Assembly: GCA_021292165.1 (NCBI GenBank)
Contig: CM037879.1
Span: 37,788,339-37,852,338 of the forward strand
Source: Shinisaurus crocodilurus
Lineage: Eukaryota > Chordata > Lepidosauria > Squamata > Shinisauridae
Reading direction: 5' to 3'
DNA length: 64,000 nt
Each line of letters begins with the position of its first letter. The stretch's first letter is position 1. The notes under the pieces were generated by a model. The model was not told the origin of the DNA. It searched no databases and saw only the letters and a list, made by a program, of their open reading frames with translations. Below are positions 1 to 10,240 of this stretch, piece by piece. Made by a program: the position numbers and the translations under genes.

Positions 1-212
1 CAAAACAATTCTAGGGGGGGAGATGAGAAGATTCACAGCAAAGTTCCAGGTCCTGCTCTTGGAATACTCAAGATTAAATTCACAAAAAGTAGCATGTGTT
101 AACAGCATTTGTAATTTTTAATCCCACATACTAATAGCCATTTCCCAAGCATGTGTCCTTATGTAGTCCAAATGCCACCATGCATGCGCAAAAGGCAGAT
201 GTCAAAGGCAGG

Positions 213-400
213 GGAGGCTGGTGACTCCTATTTCGCTGGGGCTCCTAATCCATTGCAGGTTTTACTTGGAGCTTTATAGGAGCTATCCATGGTGCTGAAC
301 TCCATCCCCACCATGGAGCACCATGGATAGCTCCTATAAAGCTCCAAATAAAACCTGCAATGGATTAGGAGCCCCAGTGAAATAGGAGTCGTCAGCCTCC
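213..400. mobile_element. Palindromic MITE, GGAGGCTGGTGACTCC family
   Basis: Two arms of roughly 85 bp are inverted copies around a short spacer near 300-312. The left arm opens GGAGGCTGGTGACTCC and the right arm closes with its near complement (...GTCAGCCTCC). Related copies lie at 9591-9814 and 51784-52110. No coding potential; the transposase source is unknown. The transcript of either strand would fold into a long hairpin. Confidence 0.75.
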
Positions 401-559
401 ATCCGCGGGCTTGGGGAAACCACAACGTATGCTGAGGTACAAAAAATCTTTAGGGGGGGGAAAAAACCCCAAAGAGGAGGGAAAGCCCCCAAACTACCCA
501 GTGAGTTCAGACCATGCTGACCAGGTGACCCATGTGCCTCCTCAGACTGCTGCCTAGAC

Positions 560-695
560 CAGTGGTTCCCAACCTTGGGTCCCCAGATGTTGCTGGCCTA
601 CAGCTCCCAGCATACCCAGCCAGCATGGCTAATGACAAGGGATGCTGGGAGCTGTAGTCCAGCAACATCTGGGGACCCAAGGTTGGGAACCACTG
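560..695. mobile_element. hAT MITE, CAGTGGTTCCCAACC termini
   Basis: A 136-bp near-perfect palindrome with ends CAGTGGTTCCCAACC / GGTTGGGAACCACTG. The flanks GCCTAGAC (552-559) and GTCTAGAC (696-703) are a 7/8 target duplication, as expected of hAT transposition. It belongs to the same group as 25744, 31059, 41180, 55697, 55853 and 63966. Confidence 0.9.
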
Positions 696-703
696 GTCTA
701 GAC

Positions 704-1799
704 ACCGCTGGTCTTGATGGGCAACTTCAAGGCCCCAGCTGCTCTCCCTTTTTCTAATGGTTTTTTAAAGATAAAGTTTTTATCTTTAAAACTTGACTTG
801 GACTGGGCAGCACTTCAAATAGAGGACTGTCCTCAGTAAGACATCTGGCCTCCATATGGTAGTGTAGGTTGTACCCAGCTGTGTCTGGGGAATGGATTCC
901 CTCCCCGCAGCCTCCCTCACAATCTACTGCAGGACCCTCCAGAGCAGATCTGGAGGGGACAGGGGGCGCGGCAGCGGGAGGAAAGGAACACAAAGTCCCT
1001 TTGTGTGAGTGGACATCCATTTGTGCGACGTCGGTTGAAGCCCTACACGTGTGCTGTTTCCAGAATGGCAGAATCTTGTTTGCCTGTCGGCAGGCGATTC
1101 TGCCTGCCTGCCTGGATTTCTTATTTTATTTTTAAGCCTGCCGCACATATGCGTATTGATGTGTGAAACATGAGGCCAAGGCTGACCAAATCAGTTCAAT
1201 TCTCGTGCATTAGGCCAATTATCTAGCTGATTTTATCAAGATAATGTAGTGCAGAATGCCATTAATTACACAGAATTGAATCCCCAAAGTGTCTGGCATG
1301 CATGAGCTTGTAAATCTTCCTTTAGCTTCTGCGGTAATAATAGCAGGCAGAATGGATAGTTTAGCCTTTAATGGAGTCAACCGTATTTTGTCTTTTAATG
1401 GAGTGAATGCAGTACTATTATATATACTGAGTTTTGACCCACATAACTGGAAGTGGAGCAAAGAGCCTATTAAGTCTGGGTTTTACAGAAGAAAAGAAAA
1501 GAAAAAATGCAGATATGCATTTTGGTGACACTTGTAGGGAGGCTAATTAGCCACACACAGTTTAGTGCTGGTTGTTATTTTTCAGATTGATCTATGTGAA
1601 TAATTGATATTTTTCTAATATGACAATTCCTTCTTCAAACAACTGTTCAGTGAGATGCATTTATTCCGGACAAAGCAAAAGAGAGACTCATTTAGAAAAA
1701 AAAGTTTTTAATAACTTCTTGTATACCTGCTCCTTTGACTTGCTAGATAAAATCATGTAGGAAAACTGGATCAAATGCAATTTTGTTTCAGTTATTTAA
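704..1799. other. Intronic stretch without a firm element
   Basis: About 1.1 kb. The part near 880-1020 resembles the GGATCCAAC-type GC-rich repeat family (compare 9375-9570 and 12527-12716). The remainder, AT-rich from 1180 on, shows no terminal repeats or protein similarity that I can recognise. Confidence 0.4.
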
Positions 1800-1902
1800 G
1801 GTGCAACCCTATGCAAGTTTAGACAGAAAAAAGGCCTACAACTGAGGCATTCTGGGAGTTGTAGGCCTTTTTTTCTGTCTAAACTTGCATACAATTGTGT
1901 GC
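1800..1902. mobile_element. Palindromic MITE, GTGCAACCCTATGCA type
   Basis: Inverted arms 'TTTAGACAGAAAAAAGGCC' and its complement surround a small loop. The outer ends resemble GTGCAAYCCTATGCA and its complement. The same plan is seen, interrupted, at 46491-46563 and 47105-47175, and in part at 61858-61965. Confidence 0.7.
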
Positions 1903-1912
1903 TTAGAGGAGG

Positions 1913-1929
1913 TGTTGTTGTTGTTGTTG

Positions 1930-1974
<45 letters not shown>
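1913..1974. repeat. (TTG)n(TTA)n microsatellite
   Basis: About seven TTG units run into about fourteen TTA units, directly after the MITE at 1800-1902. Homopolymer-like reading frames through it are artefacts. Confidence 0.95.
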
Positions 1975-1975
<1 letters not shown>

Positions 1976-2091
1976 ATTGTTAGTACCAAAGAGCTCAAAC
2001 AATTAAAACCATAAAATCCAACATAAGATACACTATACAAGTTTAAAACTACAGTATAAAATAGAAGTCAAAACCAAAGTAAAACTAGTGT

Positions 2092-2328
2092 TCCAGTGTG
2101 GCGTAGTGGTGAGAGTGTTGGACTGGGACTCGAGAGATCCGGGTTCTAGTCCCCGCTCGACCATGAAGCTCACTGGGTGACTTTGGGCCAGTCACAGACT
2201 CTCAGCCTAACCTACCTCACAGGGTTGTTGTGAGGATAAACTGGAGGGGAGGAGGATGAGGATTATGTAAGCCACCTTTGGAGGCAGGAAAAAGGACAGG
2301 AGATAAATATAAGAAATAAATAAACAAA
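2092..2328 (+). mobile_element. ACA/Sauria-type SINE
   Basis: The tRNA-derived head has box A-like GTGGCGTAGTGG and box B-like GGGTTCTAGTCC. The conserved body includes TGACTTTGGGCCAGTCAC and GGGTTGTTGTGAGGATAAA, and the tail is A/T-rich AAATAAATAAA. Such SINEs use LINE machinery (RTE/BovB in squamates, by established knowledge). Full length, about 237 bp. Confidence 0.9.
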
Positions 2329-2694
2329 CTCATCAGTAATAGTTACGCTATTACTGTTGCACTAGAGGCTGCTTGCCCTAGTGCTATGTCAACTGTGTAA
2401 GCACAGTGGTTCCATTGGATACTGCCCTTTTTAAAATACTCTACAAAGCTTGGGGGTCCCCAAGAAAGCTGATACCTCCTTCTTGTGACCCTGTGGTGCA
2501 TTTTGGCTACAACTCTGTCAGCACTCACCAACTTATTTCACCGTTAGAAGGAGGGATGTAAGCTTGAATAAACATCCAGTCAGTTGCCAGGACATGAAAC
2601 ATGATTTGAAGCCCTAGGGCGGGTGTGCATGGTGCCTTGAAGGAGGGCAGTCCAATTCATAATTGAATCACAAATCGTTAAAATACTGTCTGCT

Positions 2695-2966
2695 TTTATT
2701 TTATTTTATTTTATTTTATTTATTAATTATATTTATCTCCTGCCCTTTTTCCTGTAAGGAGCCCAAGGCGGCTTACATAATCCTCCTCCTCCTCTCCATT
2801 TTATCCTCATTTTATCCTGAAACCCCTGTGTGGTAGGATAGGCTGAGAGTCAGTCAGTGACTGGCCCAAAGCCACCCAGTGAGCTTCATGGCTGAGCGGC
2901 TACTAGAACCCCGATCTCCCGAGTCCCAGTCCCAACACTCTAACCTGCTACGCCACGCTGGCTTTT
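2695..2966 (-). mobile_element. ACA/Sauria-type SINE, reverse orientation
   Basis: The (TTTTA)n tail at the left is followed by the complement of the SINE body and ends in the tRNA-like head (GCCACGCTGGCTTTTCC). Together with the plus copy at 2092 it forms an inverted SINE pair about 370 bp apart. Confidence 0.9.
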
Positions 2967-4475
2967 CCAAAGTACCTACTTAATTCTGTTTTCCATATAT
3001 TCAGTTTTATGCACAACCATCCAGATACATGTCGCCCCTCTCATCCCATGCATCAACACTGCTGTGGAGGAACCCTGTAACTCAGACCTCACCAACACCC
3101 AACAGCGTTAAGCCCTTGTCACAACAGAGGCCGAACAGAACACCTACGCCTGGCATTATGGCATGATGTACGAAGCTCTGCACATGTGGGAGGACTGCTG
3201 ATGGGGAAGGGTGGGTCAGCTGTATTGGTCTCCTGTGCAGGACCGGCCCTACCATTAGGCAGAGGGAGGCAGCCAGCTCAGGCAGCAGATACTTGGGGGC
3301 TGAGGCATGGCAGTGAGTTGTTGGAGGACGGAGCTGTGTATGCCACATGGCTTGACTTGAGCCCTCTAAGTTAGCCTGCTTCAGGTGTAGTGAAGGATGC
3401 TGTCCCATTGCCAGTGCTGAAGTAAGATTCAGCTTTCAGTTTTTGGCTTCTGGATATGGAGCGGGGTGGGTGGGTGGCATCTTGCCTTCATTTAAGACAG
3501 CAAAATGAACTGCTGCCATGCATGGGGGGGGGGGACGGGACACACACCATGCAGGCTACCGGGAAGGAAAGATGCAGAAAGGCAACTGGATTGTTGGAAC
3601 TACTTGAATAATACAGATTTATAAGCAAAATGACCAGAAATAGAATAGTTGTGACCAATGTAGTTCAGGAAACTCTTCTAGTATATATTTACTCATGTTT
3701 TCACTAGAAAGATCTTTGTGATTATCAGGTGGCACGCAGATTAATGACAGAACAGAGCAAGATGTGCTTTAAATGGGAAAGAGCCACAGGAATAACAAGG
3801 GAGCGTAGTAGGAAAATATTTTTAATAACTCCATGCTTGCCTGCTGTTTGATTACAATAGCAGATTAGAGCTAAGTATGCTATCTAAACTCATTATTTTC
3901 TGGCAACAAGCATTAATTAGGAGGAAGATTGCCTTAGCAGTAGAATGGAATTCTCTCTCTCTAAAAGTGAAATAATAAATAAAATTTAGGATGTGTGATC
4001 TGTACAGATTTATAACCTCTTCAGCTCTTGAGCTGTGAATAGACATGTTTATTTCCACAAACTTATGTGCTAGAATGTATTCATATTACTTTATAATTTG
4101 TTAACTTCAAAGCCAGGAAAGTGATAGAAAATGCATTTACCAGAGTTTTTTTGCCCCTCTCACAGTGCTGCACTGATAAACTACTCTTGCGTTGGTAAAT
4201 TGCTCAGTTTGCACCTAATGACAACTGAGGGTTATCACACTAACAACCCAAAGATGGAGTGCCCCTGGGTTGTTTAGCTGCTCCCGCCAGCAGGAGGAAC
4301 CAAGCGGGAGCGATTGAGCAGCAGGGATTAGCATGCAGGCTCATTCATGCCAACCCAGGGTTTAAAAAACACACACACCTGGATTATTATGTGTGAACTG
4401 GGCCATTAGTTTTATTCTGTTCACATTGTTCTTAATGATTGTGGGAAACCTAGAGTGATATTCCAGTATAGTATA
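2967..4475. other. Mostly unassigned intron
   Basis: About 1.5 kb. A short hAT-like end (CAGGACCGGCCCTACC) sits near 3240. Around 4233-4400 the ends resemble the AATGACAACCC-type MITE at 32787 (right end near TTATGTGTGAACTGGGCC). Otherwise no recognisable element and no coding signal. Confidence 0.4.
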
Positions 4476-5005
4476 CTAGCTGTTGCCCGTGGCTTCGCTC
4501 GCGTGATGAAGAGTGACCGTGCCAAGTTTTGGGTAGATCCGTCAAAACGTGATGGAGCCTATGCAACGCCCCCCCAACAGTCATTCAGTCATTCAATCAT
4601 TTAAAAAGTTTCCCTCCCTTTTCACCCCCTTAGAGAACATTCTAAATGGCCTAGGGGAGATTTGCATACCCACTCCTATTGGCCCCTGCAGGAATTCATA
4701 TGAACATTCTAAGTGTCCTATGGGCTATTTGCATAACTGCTCCTATTGGCTCCTGCAGCAATTATGAGGTGAGGCCAATTTGCATAACTGCTCCCTTGTT
4801 GTTTTGCCCATAGGAGATATGAGAGCGGGCGATTCCCCCCCCTTTTCATCCCGTTAGGGACGTAATTTCCAAAAATCCTTCTTTAGTGGGTGTCTACTGT
4901 CATAAAAACAATGTTCCTTCAAAATTTCACGTTCCTAGATCAAATGGTTTGATCTGGGCGTTGATGAGTCAGTCAGTCAGTCTGGACTTCTTTTGTATAT
5001 AAAGA
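4476..5005. repeat. Unclassified interspersed repeat beginning CTAGCTGTTGCCCGTGG
   Basis: About 530 bp with a sharp start (CTAGCTGTTGCCCGTGG, then CTTCGCTCGCG) and an end in TCAGTCAGTCAGTCTGG plus TTGTATATAAAG. The opening resembles a widespread animal repeat motif that I remember from unrelated genomes. It has an internal near-repeat (TTTGCATA...CTCCTATTGGC twice, about 4660-4760). No coding frame. Superfamily not assigned. Confidence 0.55.
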
Positions 5006-5314
5006 CTGGAGATAATGTGCATGGCAGAGGGATACCAAAGGCAAAAAACAGCTCAGCTGTTGCATCTAACATCAAAGCAAAGTTGAGAGCTAGAAAAATT
5101 CTGATCATAAGGATACACAGTGAATGTTTTCCCCAAACAATTATCAGTTAATTATCAGTAGACTGTTCAGTAAGGAATTCAAGCTGTAAGAAAGATCCAA
5201 TATTACAGTGGAAAGGCGAAGGAAGAGAGGATTAGCAACCTTCTTGAAAGGTTCTCCAGTTAAATGGGAAAAGGGAGGAAGATACAACCAACTTAAAATG
5301 TCAGAAATCTGGGA

Positions 5315-5823
5315 AGGATCAGATTGACTGATTGATTATATTTGTAACCTGCCCAATAACCATCGTTCTCTGGGTGGATTACAGACAGTTCAAAGACTAA
5401 GGTGCCATACAGTTTAAAATATAAAATACAGTATAAATATTTAAAAGAATAAAATACAATACCAAGCAACAAACTGCACAGGAATAGAGAAAGCAGCCAT
5501 AAAAATGTAGAACTAGGTCTAAAATGCTTGGGAGAAAAGAAAGGTCTTTGCATGGTGCCAAAAAGATAACAACTTAGGTGCCAGGCGAACCTCTTTGGGG
5601 AGGGCATCCCATAAGCAGGGTGCCACAACTGTGAAGGCCCTCTCTCTTGTAGCCATGCACCTAGCTTCATTTGGCAGGGGCACCCAAAGGGGGGCCTCCA
5701 AAGATGACCTTAGTGTCCAAGCGGTACATACAGGAGGAGATGTTCCTTTAGATACTCTGGTCTGAAGCTGTTTAGGGCTTTAAAGGTCAATACTAATACT
5801 TTTAATTGTATTCAGAAATGGAC
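5315..5823 (-). mobile_element. CR1/L2-type LINE, 3' part (split)
   Basis: The 3' end of a minus-strand CR1/L2-superfamily LINE. Its terminal region (CTGCCCAATAACCATCG...) and 3' UTR phrases such as GGGAGGGCATCCCATAAGC recur in other copies here. The same LINE resumes at 7789 after the L1-derived insertion. Confidence 0.8.
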
Positions 5824-6587
5824 CAGAAGTTAGTTCCAGGTGGTGGTGGTATAATGGCAGACTGACGCTCCATGTTTAGTGGGGAAGCAGCACGGCTTGG
5901 AAATTGGCTATTTATAGCCACCAAATCTCCTTGGATCAAAGAGGAGATCAAGAGATATTCCACATGTACCTTATAGGTTGCTTTGTTGTGAGTTTGCTGC
6001 AAAAAGGATTTTTTTTCAGCCTGCTCCTGGTGAGTGACCTGACACCTGAGGGCTTGGAAGTCACAGCTATCTCGGCTGCTGTCTGAAGTTCATCAAGAAC
6101 ACTAAAGTCTGTCACACCACATTCCTTGATTGATGGATTACAACTTTAGGAACAAAGAGGGATTTTCTTTTACAGCGAAGTTGAAGCTACTTACGGTGAG
6201 AAAACTTTTTTCTTGGAGCTATAAAAGCTATCGGAAGATCTTGGAGATTGTTTTGCCCAAAAAATTGGGTTAAAAGTTTTATAAAGGGAAGATCCATAGA
6301 AAGTTTTGACATAGAAAAGAGGTTTTCTAATTTCTTTATTTTTTAAGATTTTTTTTCTTTATGTCTGATGAAAGTGTAAATGGGGGGAAACTGCTGGAAA
6401 AGAGATTAGACTGTCATGGGATTGTTTGCTGCTTATGCTACTAGACTGGCAGTGATTGGAAGACTATACACAACAAAAGATACGGTAATCAGACTCCGTC
6501 TTCTGTTCCTTTGTTGATGGAAATGCTGGAGAGTGCTGGAGTGTTGGAGTAGTAAAGTGACTTTTGTTTTTTGGATTATATTCAAAT

Positions 6588-7108
6588 ATGGCTAAAGAAA
6601 TGGTTACACTTGATCTGTTTCAGAAATTGTTTGAAGTGTTTGAAAATAAAATGGAGCTTTCTTTGAAAAGAATTGAGAAGATTTTTGAACAATTAAACTG
6701 GAGATAACAGATGGTGATAAGAATTTGGACAGTTCTATCAAGCAATTATCTGGAGAGGTGGAGCAGATTAATAAGAAGGTTGAAATATTCAAGCAGAAAA
6801 CACAAGTGCTAAATGGAGAAATAACTTCGGCAAATGGTTTGGACTGGAAAGCATTAAACGGAGAAAAAACTATGGCAAATTGTTTGGATTCGAAACAGGA
6901 AGATTTTGAGACAGAAACTGAGGAAGCTTACAGAATAAACATTATTCCTGTCAGTTCAAGGGGAGCTTCCAGAGATTTATTGGCCCAATGTGACAGAAAG
7001 AAGACAAAGGGCTGTATTCTCCAACAACACTTTATTACAAGAATGAAAGTGGAAGATTCAGATATATTAGGGATGGATTACCTGGGAAGCTGTGACCTTT
7101 TTTTTTAA
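6588..7108 (+). pseudogene. L1 ORF1-like relic, frameshifted
   Basis: ATG at 6588 opens 39 codons (MAKEMVTLDLFQKLFEVF...) to a stop at 6705. A one-base shift near 6701 gives a second frame through QLSGEVEQINKKVEIFKQ to a stop at 7108. Heptad-like spacing of hydrophobic residues suggests the coiled coil of an L1 ORF1 RNA-binding protein. No RRM-like or C-terminal domain is obvious. Assignment rests on context with the L1 3' end. Confidence 0.5.
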
Positions 7109-7173
7109 GGGCTAAGGACGGAGACAGAAACTGGTTTTATTTTAAAAGGTGGATGGCCTTACAGAATGAGTAA

Positions 7174-7213
<40 letters not shown>

Positions 7214-7237
7214 GTAGTAGTAGTAGTAGTAGTAGTT
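7174..7237. repeat. (AAT)n(AGT)n microsatellite
   Basis: Compound trinucleotide tract inside the L1-derived insertion. Confidence 0.95.
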
Positions 7238-7877
7238 GTTGAGGTAATTGGGAGAAGCTTAAGAAAGTTTAAAAACTTTGGATGTAAATTCATCTATCAC
7301 CTTAAAATATTTTAAAGATTGTTTTGGGATTAACAGGTAGTTATTTGGAAAGAAGGCATGGAATTCTTTTTTCTTTTTATTTTATGTGGCAGCATGAGTA
7401 ATTTTTTGAAAAAAAAAGAAAGAAAGAATACTTAACCTTGTCTGTAACACTGTATTACTTGTTTAAGTTGCGGAAGAAGTTGTTGGTAGAAATAGTTAAT
7501 TTACGTCATTATTTAGAGTATAATGATTGCTGAGTGGAAACCTCTAATAGATTATTTGTAAAGATTGGGGGGAAATGATTTGTTTATTTGGCCAATAGAA
7601 AAAAAGAGAATTTTCTTTGTAACTATAGAATAAGGGAAAGCTTTTGGTACTTATATTTGCTGTAGAGAAAATTGGAAGTCCATTTTAGTTTTAGTTGTCT
7701 TTTTTTTGTTAATTGTTGTTTGTGCTGTTTGTTTTTTCTGTGTTTTTAAAAAAATAAAAATCTGCCAAAATAAGAACGAAAGAAAGAAAGAAATGAACTG
7801 GATGCCAGTGCAGTTGACAAAGCTCTGGTGTCATATGATCATATCAGTCAGTCCCGGTTGAGAACATAGCAGCTCTG

Positions 7878-8432
7878 TTATGAACTAACTGAACTTTCTG
7901 AACTGTCTCCAAAGGAAGCCCCACATACAACACATTGCAGTAGTCCACCCAGGAAGTGACCAGAACATCTGCATATTGATGACAGCTCAGTCCATATCCC
8001 CAGATAACCTCCCCCCTGCTCCCCCTGTAGTGTCATGTGGATGTTAAATAGCATGGGGGATAAAATTGAGTCCCGTGGAACTCTGTGATATAATTGCCAT
8101 GGAACAAAGCAATAATTCCCCCGCACCACCTTCTGGAAATGACCATCCAAGTAGAAATGGAACCACTGTAAAACAGTGCCCTGAACTCCCAACCCAGACA
8201 GCCGATCCAAAAGGATACTATGGTCAGTGGTGTTGAAAGTCACTGAGAGGTCCAAGAGAACCAACAGGGTCACACTCTCCATGTCTTTCTCTTGGCAAAG
8301 GGCATCCCACAGGGTGACCAAGGGAGTTTCTGTCCCAAAAGTGGGCCTAAAGCCAGACCGATCTAGAAAATCAACTTCATCCAAGAATGCCTGGAGTTGA
8401 TCAGCAACCATGTACTCAAGCACCTTGCCCAA
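7878..8432 (-). pseudogene. CR1/L2 reverse-transcriptase fragment
   Basis: A 184-codon frame reading GKVLEYMVADQLQAFLDE, SGFRPTFGTETPLV, then LLVLLDLSVTFNTTDHSILL (RT palm; the usual DLSAAFDTVDH motif is decayed) and PRDSILSPMLFNI (normally GSxLSPxLFN). The YADD block is lost by frameshift near the end. A dead copy of a non-LTR polymerase. Confidence 0.85.
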
Positions 8433-8563
8433 GCAACCAACTGATAGTTGTCCTCCACTTCTGGGTCCAGGTTAAGTTTCTTCAGGAGTGGTCTGATTAC
8501 TGCTTCTTTTAAGGGGGCTCTCTCTTAAAGAGGAATTTACAGTGACCTAGGGATGTGTTCAGA

Positions 8564-8855
8564 GTTGTCATAGGAGTGGGCGATCCACCCAGCACTCGAC
8601 TTGCGGCGCATGAGCCGTGCACCGCCATGCGAGTTGAGATATGTTAAAAGCGGCCGTGATTTGCATAACTTGCACAAATCACTGCTGTTTTTAACATATC
8701 TTATGCCATTTTCTATGTAAACAACGTAGTGCCGGGGACCCGGAAGTCCGGTGAGCGCCTCAGCTGGCACTTGTGCTCGGCTCAACTCGCATGGCGGCGC
8801 ATGGCTCATGCGCCGCAAGTCGAGTGCTGGATGGATCACCCACTCCTATGACAAC
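8564..8855. mobile_element. MITE with about 75-bp terminal inverted repeats
   Basis: The left arm starts GTTGTCATAGGAGTGGGCGA and carries CGACTTGCGGCGCATGAGCC. The right arm repeats this in inverse order and ends CACTCCTATGACAAC. The unit is 292 bp, CpG-rich and inserted in the CR1/L2 LINE. A clear target duplication was not found and the superfamily is unknown. Confidence 0.75.
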
Positions 8856-9374
8856 CTCCTCTACCCAACTGGCCACCCCCTATTTATTAGATGTAACAAG
8901 CCAAGACGGGCAGCAGTCGAGCATACAAGTGGTCAGTTGAACTCGTCCAAGTACCTTCTCTGCACTGTTGTGCCTCAACAGCTGAAACACATCCAATACA
9001 ACTGGACCAGACAGTGCTCTGGATACCTCCATTAATGGAGCTGCATTAATGGAGGAGTACAAGTCATGCCACAGATACGAGTTATTTTATCTTCAAAGTG
9101 TCCTGCAAATTCATCACAGTGGGCTGGAAAGGGTGTGACCAATTCCCCTCTGAGAGCCAGATTGTAATAACCCCTTCACCACCTAGAACAGCTCTGCTGG
9201 AGCACACTGTGAAGATGCAATGGAGGTGGAAAAGAACTTCTTCTTTGCCACCCTCACCACCACATGGTAGGCTTGATAATACCAGGGTTCAGTCAGATTC
9301 AGCATGAGTCTTTCTCCAGTTGTGGTCCAGACAACATTGTGCTTGCTTCATTGCCCTCACCTGTCAGAGAGTAT

Positions 9375-9570
9375 GGGTTGGATCCAACATTGACAGTCTG
9401 CCAGAGGTAAGGAAACAACTGATGGAATGGATTTCCATTCCCCCTGCAGCCCCCATGCACCTCCTAAATTTGCTCCGGAGGGACAGATTTGGGGGGCACA
9501 CAGGGGGCCACAGGGGGCAAGAGAGCAAGGGGAAGTCCCGTTGCACAAGTGGAAGCTCGCTCACGTGATG
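9375..9570. repeat. GGTTGGATCCAAC-type GC-rich repeat
   Basis: Starts GGGTTGGATCCAACATTG and contains CTCCGGAGGGACAGATTTGG and GGGGAAGTCCCGTTGCACAA. Related but diverged copies are at 12527-12716 and 22515-22712. Probably a non-autonomous element; class unknown. Confidence 0.5.
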
Positions 9571-9590
9571 TTTGGTTAACCCTGCATGCA

Positions 9591-9814
9591 GGGGAGTCTG
9601 GTCACTCCTATTTCGGTGGGGTTCCTTTTCCACCATAGGTTTTGCAGCTTTTCTTTGGAGCTTCATAGGAGCTATCCATGGTGCTCCATGGAGGTGAACC
9701 TATTTTAAGGTTGGAGTTCAGCACCATGGAAAGCTCCTACGAAGCTCCAAATAAAACCTGCAAAAACTGCGATGGAAAAGGAGCCCCACCGAAATAGGAG
9801 TCACCAGCCTCCCC
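9591..9814. mobile_element. Palindromic MITE, GGAGGCTGGTGACTCC family
   Basis: Ends GGGGAGTCTGGTCACTCC and its near complement GGAGTCACCAGCCTCCCC, with long inverted arms including GCTATCCATGGTGCT. Same family as 213-400. Confidence 0.75.
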
Positions 9815-10089
9815 TGCCCATATGCTAGCTTTTTATAACAGATCGTAAGGACAAGAGTTGAATAGTGCATGTTTGATTTAGATTGGGGATGTTGAGGCAT
9901 TTTGGTAATGGAAGATAGAAGGGAGATCAACCATTTTTTGTTTGCTTCTTCTTCTCAGCAACTCTTGGGAGAGTCCCAGGCACAACCCGCAACCTGACAC
10001 CCTCTCAGTACCTGATAGAGCCTAATTAGGCTGTCAGCAGGCTCCTCCCACTTTCTAGTTTGGACATTTTTGTTTGGATTTTTTTTTCT

Positions 10090-10240
10090 CGTGGCAACCT
10101 TTACTTTTCTGATTTCATAGAACCACAAAATCATAGAGTTGGAAGGGACCTTGGAGACCATCTTGTCCAACCCCTGCTCAGTGCAAGTTCTGCAATGCAA
10201 GCTTCTGCTTAAACACCTCCAGCAAAGAAGAACCCACCAC
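10090..10240 (-). mobile_element. CR1 LINE 3' end
   Basis: TCATAGAGTTGGAAGGGACC followed by CTTGTCCAACCCCTGCTCA is the complement of the classic amniote CR1 3' terminus, which ends in ATTCTATG-like repeats. Only the last 150 bp remain. Confidence 0.85.

Larger units (their letters stand above)
5824..7788 (+). mobile_element. L1-derived element lacking most of ORF2
   Basis: A 1,965-bp insert in the CR1/L2 LINE, flanked by AGAAATGGAC (5814-5823) and AGAAATGAAC (7789-7798), 9/10 matching. The left part looks like 5' UTR plus ORF1 (coiled-coil-like frames at 6588-6707 and, shifted by one base, 6701-7108). The right part (GAGTGGAAACCTCTAAT at about 7535, then A-rich tail) matches the L1 3' end that is also present in reverse at 27671-28733. 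The reverse-transcriptase region between them is missing, so the copy is a half-L1 in structure. Confidence 0.75.
7789..9370 (-). mobile_element. CR1/L2-type LINE, RT part (continuation)
   Basis: Continues the LINE broken at 5823. It includes a reverse-transcriptase relic (7878-8432) and sequence matching the copy at 41360-42900 in the same order. It is interrupted by a palindromic MITE at 8564-8855 and fades near 9370. Confidence 0.8.

Noticed and set aside
1796..2002. Poly-Ile/Thr frame
   Set aside because: Translation of the (TTA)n/(TTG)n microsatellite.
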